This document shows positions 30,929 through 42,400 of a stretch of DNA of 64,000 nt, piece by piece (within the stretch, counting starts at the first letter, position 1; each line of letters begins with the position of its first letter). Source of the DNA: Trifolium pratense (Eukaryota > Streptophyta > Magnoliopsida > Fabales > Fabaceae); contig NC_060059.1 in NCBI RefSeq assembly GCF_020283565.1, forward strand, positions 17,354,933 through 17,418,932, written 5' to 3'. The position numbers and the translations under genes are program-made. The notes beneath the pieces were generated by a model that did not search any database, was not told the origin of the DNA, and saw only the letters and a program-made list of their open reading frames with translations.

Positions 30929-31535
30929 ACAATAAATAAAAATAAATTCAATAAAAATTATAAATAGCCAAAACTCTAAAAAAAAATTGATAAAGCTATC
31001 CTTTAGGGATGCATGTATATGTATTTTGAATTCTTCTGGAATTCATAAGAAATAATTTATAAGAAGTTCTTCAAGAACTATATAACATCATTATAATGTA
31101 AAATTAATCATTTATGCAATTCTTCAGGAATGCATACAACATCAAGTTCTTCAGGAACTGTATAACATATATTATAATGTAATAGGAATACATATATTGG
31201 TGCAATCCTTCAGGGATGCATAAATATATTGAATTATTCATGAGTTCTTCAAAAACTTTATAAATATAATAGATCTTATCAATTATTTTGTACATCCTTC
31301 AGGGATCTGTCCCAATTGAATTCATCAAGATTTCATGGAGAACAAAATTTGGATTTTTAAGTTCTTTAAGAACTATATAATAGATCAAATCGGTTATTTT
31401 TTTTTTCAATCCTTCAGGGATTGATATTTTAGAAGCGTAGGTTTATGAATCTTCAGGATTCATATTTTAAAATTTCATCATACTATGAATCTTCAGGATT
31501 CATATTTTAAAAATTTTACTACGATACTTCTGGAT
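29924..31535. repeat. Array of short palindromes with varying stems, copia leader
   Basis: More than a dozen short near-palindromes share a TTCAGG/TTCAAG centre while their stems change in concert. Examples are AAGTTCTTCAGGAACTT (29924), AGTTCTTCAAGAACTAT (30157, 30257, 31065), TGCAATTCTTCAGGAATGCA (near 31115), TGCAATCCTTCAGGGATGCA (31201), CAATCCTTCAGGGATTG (near 31408), ATGAATCTTCAGGATTCAT (two copies near 31445 and 31485) and CGATACTTCTGGATCG (near 31519). They lie in the gag/leader part of the minus-oriented copia element. Function is unknown. Confidence 0.8.
30858..30928. repeat. (TTA)n microsatellite inside the copia element
   Basis: About twenty TTA/ATT units with one interruption near the left end. 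Confidence 0.92.
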
Positions 31536-31628
31536 CGTAGACTGTGAATCAATATGAAAAAAAAACGAAAAAAATAGAATAAAAAAATACAAGAGAAAGA
31601 GGGGAGAGAGACTATCGTGCTGATAACG

Positions 31629-31824
31629 TGTTATGAACTATTTCTAAAGAATAGCAAGAATATAGAAGGAGAAGAGAAAGAGAGAAGAGAAAGGAATAGA
31701 CCATTGTTATTATTCTATTCACAAGTGTGTATCACATTGTATCATATGCTCTATTTATAGGACAATATATGGGCCAATGAATATGAGCTAAGACTAATGG
31801 ACATCTACTAATATATTCATAACA
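31629..31824 (-). repeat. 5' LTR (right) of the copia element
   Basis: 196 bp, starts TGTTATGAAC and ends TTCATAACA. Followed on the minus-strand inner side by the putative primer-binding sequence. Confidence 0.9.
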
Positions 31825-31845
31825 ATTTTGTTTTATTTGTAACAA

Positions 31846-32199
31846 TTTCATTTTTCTAACACTAAACAATAGGAATGAATTCCTTTACAACTTCAGAGCT
31901 TTAATTCCAAATCCAATGTGTCATCATTGACAATAGGAGGATTAACAAACATGCTATTGATTGGTTTATCTAGCTTGTCAATATATGGTTTAGTTCCATC
32001 AATTTGAGAAACTTCCATATAATGTTGAGTTGGTGGCATTAATGTCATTTTAGCAACATTTTTCTCAGCAGATGGCATAACATTTTGTAAAACATGGGGT
32101 GGATGTGAAAAAACATTGTTCATAATTTAGCTTGTTGTTGGTTGAGGTAATGCCAATGGTTGTTGTGGTGGTGCTTGGAGAGGGTTGGGAAATGTACTC
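31846..32199 (-). pseudogene. Inverted 3'-half copy of the C2H2/EAR zinc-finger gene
   Basis: On the minus strand this segment matches 852-1196 of the zinc-finger gene with few substitutions, including the C-terminal LDLELKL codons, the stop and the start of the 3' UTR. The zinc finger and start codon are missing. In the zinc-finger frame a TAA now precedes the IMNN codons (QPSQIMNN has become ...TTS*IMNN), so the EAR tail is not joined to any upstream domain. The junction with NAC-derived sequence is sharp at about 32199. Confidence 0.88.
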
Positions 32200-33327
32200 A
32201 TCAACAGACGGATCTATAACCTCGTCAACATTCTTAATATCACCCAAATCTGTGAGATAGGCGGAGACATCAAAATCTGAATCCTCAGCATTGTATCCAT
32301 TAGTGTCAAGATACTCGTTATCAACAGCTAACCATTCATCGAAATCAGGATCATGCGCACGAGCAGGCGGCAAGGGAAGCACCTGTCCTTCAACAAAGCT
32401 TTCAAATGTGACACTATCCTTGTCAATGTCCAACATTTCAACATAATCATCATCAACAGCCACCAACGAATCCACCCATTCATTTATATCAGAAGCGGAC
32501 AAATCTTGTTTCAAAACTTCATTATTATCGGGCGGCAAGGGAAGTATCCATCCTTCAACGACGCTTCCAATTGTGACACTGGTGTCAAGATCAAACATTT
32601 CAAGATAATCATCATCAACAGCCACCAACGAATCCACCCATTCGTTGATATCAGAAGCGGACAAATCTTGTTTCAAAACTTCCTTATTAACGGGTGGCAA
32701 GGGAAGTATCTGTCCTTGAACAACATTCTCCTCCCATTCAGCTTCTTCAACAAAGGGTGCACCATATTTCTCCTCCCCATTTTCTTCAACAACATTCTCA
32801 ACCCATTCAGCTTCAACAAAGGGTGCTCCATATTTCTCCCCATTTTTTGGCCCCGAACCACTCTTCTGAAATACCCTACAGAGAACATATGCATCCTACA
32901 ATCCATGTTTGGGCAATGATTGATCAATGATTCTATATTCATGCATAACCCAATTGGAGCGTTCACCGTGTGGAGCCCTACCCAAGTGATAAACAAGAGT
33001 CTTCTTCATTCCAACAGTAACCTCTCCGTTCTTGATAACACGATCCTTGCCAGTAGTCTTCCAGTAACCTCTATCAGTAGCACGATTCGTCCTGTTACTA
33101 CTACTACTACCATACTTCTTGTCCAACCCACTGAAAAAATACCATTCCAAATCCCTAGTTTTCAATTTCGATAAACTTGGAAGATCCCATGGCTCGAATT
33201 TGTAGATATCAATAACGGAGAGATGATCGAAACACGGTGGTAACTTTCTTGTCAGTTTCCGTTTCAAGTAGAAACAAACGATTTCTTCGTCGGTAGGGTG
33301 GAATCGGAATCCAGGACCTTGATACAT
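32065..33327 (-). pseudogene. Intronless NAC transcription factor, one internal stop, chimeric 3' end
   Basis: The first segment, 33327-32896, gives 143 aa with NAC subdomains [66 protein letters not shown], and [20 protein letters not shown]. It stops at a TAG (32898-32896) where relatives have Gln or a similar residue ([19 protein letters not shown]). The same frame then stays open to 32065, encoding the rest of subdomain [19 protein letters not shown] (this phrase also partly duplicated) and an acidic region, then reads the zinc-finger-derived DNA out of frame. The pattern resembles the NTL/ANAC078 group, whose genes normally have introns in the NAC domain; this copy has none, which hints at a retrocopy. 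As read, only a truncated NAC peptide could be made. Nuclear DNA binding would be the family role. Confidence 0.82.
32375..32700 (-). repeat. Tandem duplication in the NAC acidic region
   Basis: Two units of about 160-170 bp each encode LPLPP, then [19 protein letters not shown], then AVDDDY, EM and D. A shorter third start ([10 protein letters not shown]) follows. The duplication keeps frame. Confidence 0.8.
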
Positions 33328-33329
33328 AG

Positions 33330-34305
33330 TTAATCTTGATCTATCTCAAAAACATATCAAACAATTTTAGATTTTTATACAATTCAACATAGATAATCTA
33401 TACGATATAAGCTTTCAATCCAACTATGAATTTTGTAAAATTTGTATTCGTTAAAGCGTTATTGAGCGGTGTAACATTACTCAAATGTTACACCGGTGTA
33501 ATTTAATCCCTCCCCTCATATTATTGATAGTTGTTGGGTTTTATTTAATTTATTTTATACTAATAATAATTGTAAAATTGTTAACGAATTAGTAACTCTT
33601 TTAAAAACTAGAACTTTGACCCATGTGGTGAATGAGTCTAATTAGGTGTAATATGTAACAATAAAAAATAAAATACAAAAATTTCAAGAGCATTTTCAAT
33701 AAGAGTAGTATAGGGAATTTCATGGACTAATTATTCTATATTTGTTTATGTGCTTATTTTATATTTTATATATTTTTAAAATAATTTTGGAACCCCATCG
33801 TTTTGTTTACTTATTAAAAAATAATTGATGATAACTAAAGGTTAAAAAATTGATGATAATTAAAGGTTAAAAAAAATTAAAGACATAATCAAGAACATAA
33901 ACTTTAGTAGACATCCATAAATAAATAAAAATTGTGATTAGTTCCGCCGTTCAAATTTATTGAAAACAGGGTTTACATATTATGTTTCCTAAATTCTTTC
34001 ATAATTGAAGCACATGTTTTAGCGGTTGAAAGGTTTTATTGTAAGTAAGGGATGCAGGTTAAATGACAAATCTGTATTTTTTTAATATAAAGCTGCAATA
34101 AAAAGAAAGAGAAAATGAGAGGGGAAAAAATTTGGTTTAGGGTTAACTTATGTTAGCAAGTTTATAATATAAGAGATTATCGGTTTTTAATTGTTTAAAT
34201 TGTGCAATGAAAATTGATGGTGCTTAATTATCGTATGAAATTTTTCCTATGAGAGTTGATGGAGTTTAACACTTTGTGGACATAATTTAAATCACAATTG
34301 GTCTG
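33330..34305. other. AT-rich region upstream of the NAC locus
   Basis: No gene or element is recognised. It may contain the former promoter or, if the NAC copy is a retrocopy, unrelated target DNA. Confidence 0.35.
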
Positions 34306-34309
34306 GTAG

Positions 34310-34790
34310 TGCATATTGTATCAATTGATCATCGGTTAATATTAAATCTGCAATGTTAAAATCAAAATAATGAATGTGATTAGTGACATGACTATGGTTG
34401 TGTTTGGTTGTATTGCAAAAAAAATTGATTTAGCAGAATTGAGTTTGATAATAACTTTCCAAATTATACGTGATAATAACTTTCCAAATCTCACATGATA
34501 ATTATTCTCTAAATTTATGATCCGGTAGAAAAAAAATCATTGATCAGGAAAAACATAAAAATATTTCGTGATGAATAATATAGTCAACAATAATTTTGAT
34601 ATGATATACTTTTAAAATTGATGGTGCTTATCAATTATTGCACATAATTTTAATCAAAATTGGTATACTTGCCATAGTGGTTAGAAATATTGCCCCCCAT
34701 TTTCAAGTCAAAATTGTATTATTTTTTAATAAAAATTGCAAAATAAAATGGAGGGAAAACAAAGAAAACAAATTAGGGTTTAGAGTTTGC
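34310..34790. repeat. Helitron-associated segment, copy 2
   Basis: Direct-orientation near-identical copy of 12278-12790, beginning with helicase-derived TGCATATTGTATCAATTGAT. It lacks the box-B-like stretch of copy 1. Confidence 0.85.
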
Positions 34791-35249
34791 TTGTGTATAC
34801 AAGCTTATAATATAAAAGATGGAGTGATTAATTTAGCAATTGCCAATCAAACTTGAATTTTATTCAACTTTTTTTTCTTCTTTAGTATAGCTTCATATTT
34901 ACTCTTACTTTTTATTTTAATGTTTCACGTTAATTTCTATAAATGATATTTTATACTAGTATGTTTTTAGCATGTACATTTAACAATTTTAAGAACTTAT
35001 ATTAATTTTAATATGAGTTAAATTCATACGAGTTTACGAGTTGATGTGAAAACTCAAATTTGACAACCTTGTATGTGGCAATTGCAAGTGTTGAACGTGT
35101 TTTCTCCTCTATAAAATATGTGAAGAACTAAACAACAAAATGAATACTCAAGAGTAAAATGGTCGTCATGTAACTTTATAGAAAGAGATGTTATTTTTAA
35201 CTGCTTATAGCTTTATTTTACCAAACAGAGCCTTATTTCATCTCATGTC

Positions 35250-35445
35250 TTTTTTTTGTTTGTCGTGATTTTCACTTGTATCTGGTCCATTAGATTGTAT
35301 AATTTGATTCGGATGTCAGTTCTGACATCAATTAGTTTCAGCTCTCTCCCGATCGCAATTGCGGAAGATCGAACCGTAATTCTCCCTACCAAGTCCAACG
35401 TCAATAACCACTTAACCAACCAACGATTGGTTATCGTGCCCTTTT
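35250..35445 (-). repeat. tRNA-derived SINE, family 2
   Basis: Read on the minus strand: box-A-like TGGTTAAGTGG, box-B-like CGGTTCGATCTTCC, and a tail ending in A-rich sequence. A closely related copy lies at 57441-57605. Confidence 0.65.
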
Positions 35446-35684
35446 AATTTATCAAAATTGTGCAAGGTTATAGAAAAATGAATTATACGCAATTAACCCA
35501 GTAATCACTGTGTATTAAATAAATCAGAACAATTAAATCAACTTTTTTACGGCTAACATTACTTACTGCGTGAAATTGCGTGAAACAGTTACAAATTATA
35601 ACGGACAATTCTGTTTCAAATGATACTAGTATTGTTACACATAAAATTGTGAAATCTTTAATTTTCATATACTTTTATAAATTA

Positions 35685-35860
35685 GGGTCATGCTAACCGG
35701 TGCCCCCGGGGCATTGGTTAAGGAAACCAAAAAAGGAAATTTTAAAATTGAAAATAATACTTTTTAGACTTTCGAGGCGTTGACCGCACAAACTTCAATA
35801 TGATATTACTATATTTGGTTCCTTAAACAGTGCCCCGGGGGCATTGTTTAGCATTTTCCT
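35685..35860. mobile_element. Short foldback MITE with GGTGCCCCCGGGGCA core
   Basis: The left arm ATGCTAACCGGTGCCCC, followed by GGTTAAGGAAACCAAA, is mirrored by TTTGGTTCCTTAAACAGTGC and GGGGGCATTGTTTAGCAT on the right. The arms are about 45 bp each with about 90 bp between them. It is non-coding. Confidence 0.75.
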
Positions 35861-36120
35861 ATAAATTATTATAACGTATTCCATTTTCAATCTAAATAAA
35901 TAAACACAAACTCAAATCTAAGAAAAACTGTTTATATTTTTTTTTCCCACCTGAAATTTTTTTTCAAAATCAGTCCACCAAAGTGAAGAAAAATAATAAT
36001 TTTTTTTGAAATTTTCATACAGCTTTTGTTAATTGCATTATCCATTCGTTTACTCACACTCTCCACAGTTTCAGTTAGTACGGTGCGTGCACAGTCACAA
36101 AACAGATAAAAACAACTCTC

Positions 36121-36126
<6 letters not shown>

Positions 36127-36161
<35 letters not shown>
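36127..36161. repeat. (CT)n microsatellite in the B'' gene leader
   Basis: About 18 CT units roughly 330 bp upstream of the PP2A B'' start codon, probably in the 5' UTR or core promoter. Pyrimidine tracts are common in plant leaders. Confidence 0.9.
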
Positions 36162-36165
<4 letters not shown>

Positions 36166-36487
36166 CTGCCATTTCCATTCCCTCTTTCTCATCTCTTTTT
36201 CAAACCTCTAAACCAAACAAGGGTTTTCTTTTTCTCTTTTTCATTTCTTCATCTATTTCACACTCCAATTTTCTCATATTTCATCGATACCCATGATTGT
36301 TTTTGCCTCAAAGTTGCTAACTTGGTAACTGGGTTTTGCTAACCAAACCAGTAGAAGAAGAATAAGGGAACCAATTTCAGTGATCGTTGAAGAACTGAGG
36401 TTTAGGGTTTTTTTAGTGGGTTTGTGAATTTTGATTGAATTAGGGTTATTAAGTTTGTATGAGAGATAAAATTGTGTTGTGATTGAG

Positions 36488-39400
36488 ATGGATGTGGAGG
36501 AAACTGGAAAGTTGGAATCTTTGGACCCAGATATGTTGCAGCTTCAAGAGGTTTCTCCTTTTTCTCTCAAATCGAGTCCTTATGTTGCTGAAGAGCTTTT
36601 CTCGCAGTGGCTTTCACTTCCAGATACTTCTCGTTTGGTAAATAGATATTTAGTTGATTTGAACTTAACCCATTTATGTTTTTCTATGAATCAATGATTT
36701 TGACTATTTATTTGACTAATGTAGATTATGCAAATAGAGCTTTGTGGAATATATTTTATTTACTTTTGTCCTAATTGTAAGTGTTTTCTATTGTTTCATG
36801 GGAGTTTTAGTTAGCAAAATTGGACTAAAATGTGAAAGAGTTCAGTATAGTAATTAGGTTTTAAACCCTAATATGTTGATGGATTATCTTTTCTATTCAA
36901 TTGCATTGTATCTGTATGGATCACTTTTTATTTTTTGGTCAAGTAGCCTAGTGGCTAGAATTTCACTTTTTAAGGTGAATAAGTGGGAGTATCAGGGTTC
37001 GAACCTCGGTCCTGCATAATACATGCAACGTCCTTACCAAACGAGCTATGCTCACGGGGACCGTTGTATGGATCACGTTAGCTTGGATGATTGTAGCTAA
37101 AACCCGGCTTGTATTTATTTATTGTGCCGTATATGGTCTATTGTAAATAACTTGTCATACGAGTGTTTCTTCGCTTCCTTTTAAAGTAGCTTTCTTATGT
37201 ATTGTATTGACGTTGAGTGCATTGCCGCACGACAGATGGCTAATCTCAAACTTTTACGAATAAGAGGCCTCATTTTAGTATTCAGTCTAATGCTCCATTT
37301 TTGCTTTTATACTTTCAAACACAATAAGTGAACCTTTCCTTTTCGTTGTTAATGCCTTGATGGAAATTTTAGACTGCAATCAGTCAGTCATAGAAAGTGG
37401 TATCTGTTTTAATGTTTTGAATAATAGAGCTCTTTGACCATATTTTTAAATCGTGGAACTTTCCTCTACCTTCAAGATGACTTTTGAGGCACATAAAATA
37501 ATTAATTTTGCAAAAGCTTGTGCTTTAAATTCATTATATTTTTTAATCTTGGAACTTTCCTCTACCTTTAAGATGACTTTTGAGGCATAGAAAGTGATTA
37601 ACTTTGCAAAAGCTTGTGCGTTAAATTAAATTCATTATTTTGTATGCTTGTATGAGTCTGAATTTGTTGTGTTCTGACAATAGACAAACAACTGTTCTTG
37701 TATGTTCATTTTAATCACCATCTTATAGGAATATTAGTATATGGAGCTTTCGATGATATGCTTTCCTGTTAGATCATGTGAGGAAACAACTTAAGATGTT
37801 GAACTTGTGTAGAATGTAGGTACCATGTAGCTTGTAGACTGTTGTATCTATGTTACTAATAGTGGATGGCGGTTTGTGGCAGCAAGCCCAAAATCTACTC
37901 TACCATAACAATATGGAAGATGGCATTGTGGTATATGAGTGCATACAAAAATATATACTAAAATAATTGCTGAATAGTGAGATTAACATGCCATTACCAT
38001 TAGTAGATAAACTTACAACGAGCAGAATAGGGATGCTCATTATTTGTACCATGGAGATGTATGGAAAGATACTAAACAAAATGCAAAATAGTGAGGTCAA
38101 TTAAGTGAGATTCAGGTCAGGACCAGGTCACTTGATCCAAACCCTTTTTTCCGGATTATTTTTTTAAGAGATTTCCTCATTTTTCACTTGATTTTTTTTA
38201 ATTAAATAAATGGTTGTTATAAACCATTGCCATATAAAAAGGTATTTCTCATGAATAGTGTAAGTTTATTAGCAAGGCTGTTGAGTTCCTGAATTATGCT
38301 GTGCTAGGACTAGATGTTTTAATCTATTTCCAGTTGCCCTCTACAAAAGCATTGCCATTTCTTTTTTGCTTTCTTGTTTGTTTAATTCGTATATCCGTAT
38401 TTTATGTATATTTCCTTCAAGGTTTTTTTTTCATTGATGCATTCTTAACACAGGTTAAGTCACTGCTTGCTGACGCAAAGGCTGGAGTTCCCTTCAGTGC
38501 ACTTGAGAACTCAACAAATTCAAATGCTCTTTCAATCAACCCGTTACCTTCCTTATTTCCGGCTGGGAGTACACCACCACTTTCACCACGCAGCTCACCT
38601 GGTTCCCCACGGACCATGAAACAGAGAACTAGCCCTTCTTCATTAGGTTCTCCACTAAAATTAGTCCGTGACCCTGTAAGGGAGATCATTCCTCAGGTAT
38701 ATATAATGTCTTAACTAATTATTTGTTATTTTTCCTCAAACTTTTCTGGGTTATATCTAGAAAGCATTAATTCCTTGTATTACTGTTTATTAACATTACC
38801 TTGAATGTTTGTAGTTCTACTTCAAAAATGGTCGTCCACCTCCAAATGAAATGAAAGAGCATTTCCTGTTTCAAGTTGATAATCGATTTCACGGTCATTT
38901 GGATGGTTTGCAATTACTTGGTAAGAACATGATATTTGTGGGATTATTTGGTTCTGTATTCTCAATTATGACAATATTCTGGAGAAATATTAGTTGCCTT
39001 TTCAACTTCTTTTATAAATTTGTATTCGAATTTCAGAGTTCAAGTCTTTTACGAAAGAGATATGCAAACTTCCCTCGTTTTTCTCTACTGCTCTTTTCAG
39101 AAAGATTGATGTCAGTTTTACAGGAACCATAACAAGGTACCAAATCTCTTATTGGACTATTCCATTATAAAATAATATGGAAAATAGGGCTACATAAAAT
39201 AAGCAGTTGAAAAGTGTTTTTTATTTTCTAGGTGAATAGGTTATGCTTCATAGGGTTTGCGATTGTTTAATCAATGTACTTTAAATTTCTAACATTTCAT
39301 CCTTTCCCTTGAAGCATTCTTTTAAAAATCGAATTAGACATCAAACCGGTGAGACCTTTGGGTCATGGTTCAACTGATTTAGACTGCTTGAACTGGGGCA

Positions 39401-42400
39401 AAACTGCAAGCGAATCGTTCAAATAAGCAAACAGTAGACAGTGCCAGTCCACAGTTCAATCGAACCATCCAGTTCAATTTTTAAAACATTGCTTGAATGA
39501 AAGAAAATGATCTTAAACCTTAGATCAACCATCACTTATATTCTAATGATATCATTTATGTTGGATGGCAATACTAACCTGGCAAATACTACCCTAGTTG
39601 GTGATTTAACTATTTTGTGGGTGGTGATTTCCTAGGTAGTCGATAGCGCGCTTTGGTTTGTTTCATTATCTGAAAATATCATATGTTTGAAAAAGGAGAT
39701 AGTTGGCATTGTGAAGAAGGGAAACCAAAGTCTTGAAGCTTGCCGGCGCTGTGTTGTTGATGTTAGGGTTACATACTTACATATCAAAATAACCTAATGG
39801 GCTTATTTTTTTGTTCGAGGCTTTGAGCAATGTGGGCCTCTAAGTTTTAACCGAACAGTACAATACAAATAATAATAACAAAAATAACACGAGGCTGCCA
39901 GAGAAAATATTTCTTATAAAATTAACCAAATAACATAATTAAATAATAGTAAAAATAATATATTAGTTCAGTAATTATTAGATATTGTTTGAAAATAAAA
40001 AATAACTACATATATTTAGTATAAAAATTAAAATATTTAGATATGTGTAGTATTAATTACTATAGTTATATATTAAATACTTCAAATATACGCTATCTCG
40101 CTATCCCAGTTTTGGGGTTGGCTGCTCCGCGTCGCTATCCGGGATTGACTACCTAATGTGATTTCAGAATTATTTTGGAGGACCCTTTCACTGGTTTCAC
40201 TCTTTGTTGTTTGAATTCAATGTTGAAGTGAATTTAGAATTTACGCAACTAAAGTTGGTAGTTCTTGGTGGCACTTCTGGGTAACTCCATGTAGGACTAT
40301 AACACAGAGTGGAGGCAATGTTGTCAAAATCGAGATTCTACCTAGGATTAAGAGAGGGTGAAAGATTGTATCTCGTTCTCGGGTGATTATAGCATGGATC
40401 GTAAGGTCCTGCCTAAAATTCAAAATTATACTGACACACATATGTTTGTGTGTGTATGTATCAGTTCATATAATTTACTATTCAAAATTAGACTGATGAA
40501 AATACTATCTGCTTTAGTTTTTATAAACATTATCGGTACAATAGTAAATAATTTTTGACAGGTCATGTATGATGTATAAATAATATATTATGAATTAATT
40601 TTTAAAATATGCCACTTGTAATATATTAATAACAAAAAATGCGCTCACACGTGTGTGTGTGTATTAGTTCATATAATTTACTATTCAAAATTAGACTGAC
40701 GAAAATACTATCTGCTTTAGTTTTTATAAACATTATCGGTACAATAGTAAATAATTTTTGACAGGTCATGTATGATGCATAAATAATATATTATGAATTA
40801 ATTTTTAAAATATGCCACTTGTAATATATTAATAACAAAAAATGCGCTCACACGTGTGTGTGTGTGTGTGTATTAGGTAAACTGTGAGCATGCATGAACT
40901 GTATTATACTGACAAGACTCATTATACACATTTCCCCCAATCCTTACAAGACAGAGATGATAAAGTAATCAAGGGCATCTTAGTAAGAAAATAATTAATG
41001 CAAGAGAGAAATTAAAGAGTCTCATAAACAAACTTCTCAAAAGGGTTTTGTATAAAGGGACAGAGGTAGCAATTAATCCAGTATAGTAATAGATGGATAG
41101 ATAACAAACAAATGATAAATGTTGGTTCACCTGTGTGTTTCCACTGACAACCAACTGTTGTTCGGTTTTAGATTAGATCAATTGTAGCTGCCATTTTCAA
41201 AATTAGCTGGGGAAATTGCTACCCTCAGTTTTCCACTTCTGTTTTTCATTATATGATTTGTATTTTATGTATAAAATATCTTTTATCATGATAGATCATG
41301 TGTGGCTTTTGTAGAGAACTGGAAGTTAACAGATTAGATATTATAATTTATTCTGAATTTATTCACGGAAACATTTTGGTCCTGTTGGGCCTTATTCCTT
41401 ACAATTTTACATATATTTTAGGGATCAATTTATCGACTATTGGATTCGAAGCAATATGTTAGCTATGGATTTACCGACACAAATATATACCATACTGAAG
41501 CAGCCACATCGAACATACCTTGTACAGGTTTGCTTTGTTTTACAAGTTGTCATACCCTTACTCCCAAGTATTTTGCTGTTCATCTCTCAAGTCTAAACAT
41601 GAATTATTATGGGCCTGGTAGCTTACTAAAATGTTATATATTAGAATTAGAATTGCACTGATGTTATCTATTTCTGATGCAGGATGATTTCAAACCTATC
41701 TTGAGGGAACTATTGTCTTCTCATCCTGGATTGGAGTTTTTGCACAGCACGCCTGAATTTCAAGAAAGATATGGTATGTACGATCATATTATTTTAATTT
41801 AGATTAATGTTTTGTTTTGTTTTAAGCCTCTTTACTTTTTTTATAATTTGTTTCGTAAATAAATAGATCTCTTAGTCACGAGACTTGTCCAAATATTTTT
41901 GGAGGACATCTAATTCCGATTGGCATTTTTCTTTTGTAGATAAGTTTGGTTCTTTGTAGTAGATAAGTTGGGGCTAATTTCTAATTAATGTCTGACAATA
42001 AGGTTATCCAATTAAGATATGATTTACTTTAGTTTTTTCTTTTCCTTCCCACACTTTTTCTTTGGGGGTGGGCATGCTAGAATGCAGACTGTCTGATAAG
42101 ATTATCACGCTCTATCTTTCTTTTTAACATCACATCTATAAAATTTTAAGTTTTGAAAAAAGTTCTTGAGGTATTTCTGACTGTTGTTCTTTTGTTGTTG
42201 TTGAAACAGCTGAGACTGTCATACATAGAATATTTTACTACATGAATAGATCAGGAAATGGCCGACTTACTCTGAGGGAGTTGAAGCGTGGGAACCTAAT
42301 TGATGCCATGTTGCATGTAGATGAAGAAGAGGATATTAATAAAGTTCTGAGGTAAAGTCTATACTAAAAAAGTTTGAAATAGAAACTATATTTTGTGTTT

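Larger units (their letters stand above)
26045..31824 (-). mobile_element. Non-autonomous Ty1/copia-type LTR retrotransposon
   Basis: LTRs lie at 26045-26239 and 31629-31824 (TGTTATGAAC to TTCATAACA), with ATTTT flanks (26039-26043 with one extra T, and 31825-31829). The element reads on the minus strand: the primer-binding side (GTTATCAGCACGA) follows the right LTR, and the polypurine tract (CTAAGGGGGAG) precedes the left LTR. Coding traces on the minus strand are a Gly/His/Arg-rich gag tail (CGHGRGN, near 30460), an RT-like scrap near 27650 (RNVFGPIV), and an RNase H-like stretch near 26840 (YAGYLSNPYKG). No open frame of useful length remains. The LTRs differ by only two substitutions and one indel, so insertion is recent although the coding region is ruined. 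It lies in the 3' flank of the NAC/zinc-finger chimera. Confidence 0.88.

Noticed and set aside
29924..31535. Palindrome array considered as a CRISPR array
   Set aside because: The host is a plant, spacing is irregular, repeat stems differ from unit to unit, and there are no cas genes.
32353..32930. Plus-strand open frames of up to 188 aa across the NAC locus
   Set aside because: They are antisense shadows of the NAC and acidic repeat coding sequence. They have no domain and their repeats mirror those of the minus strand.
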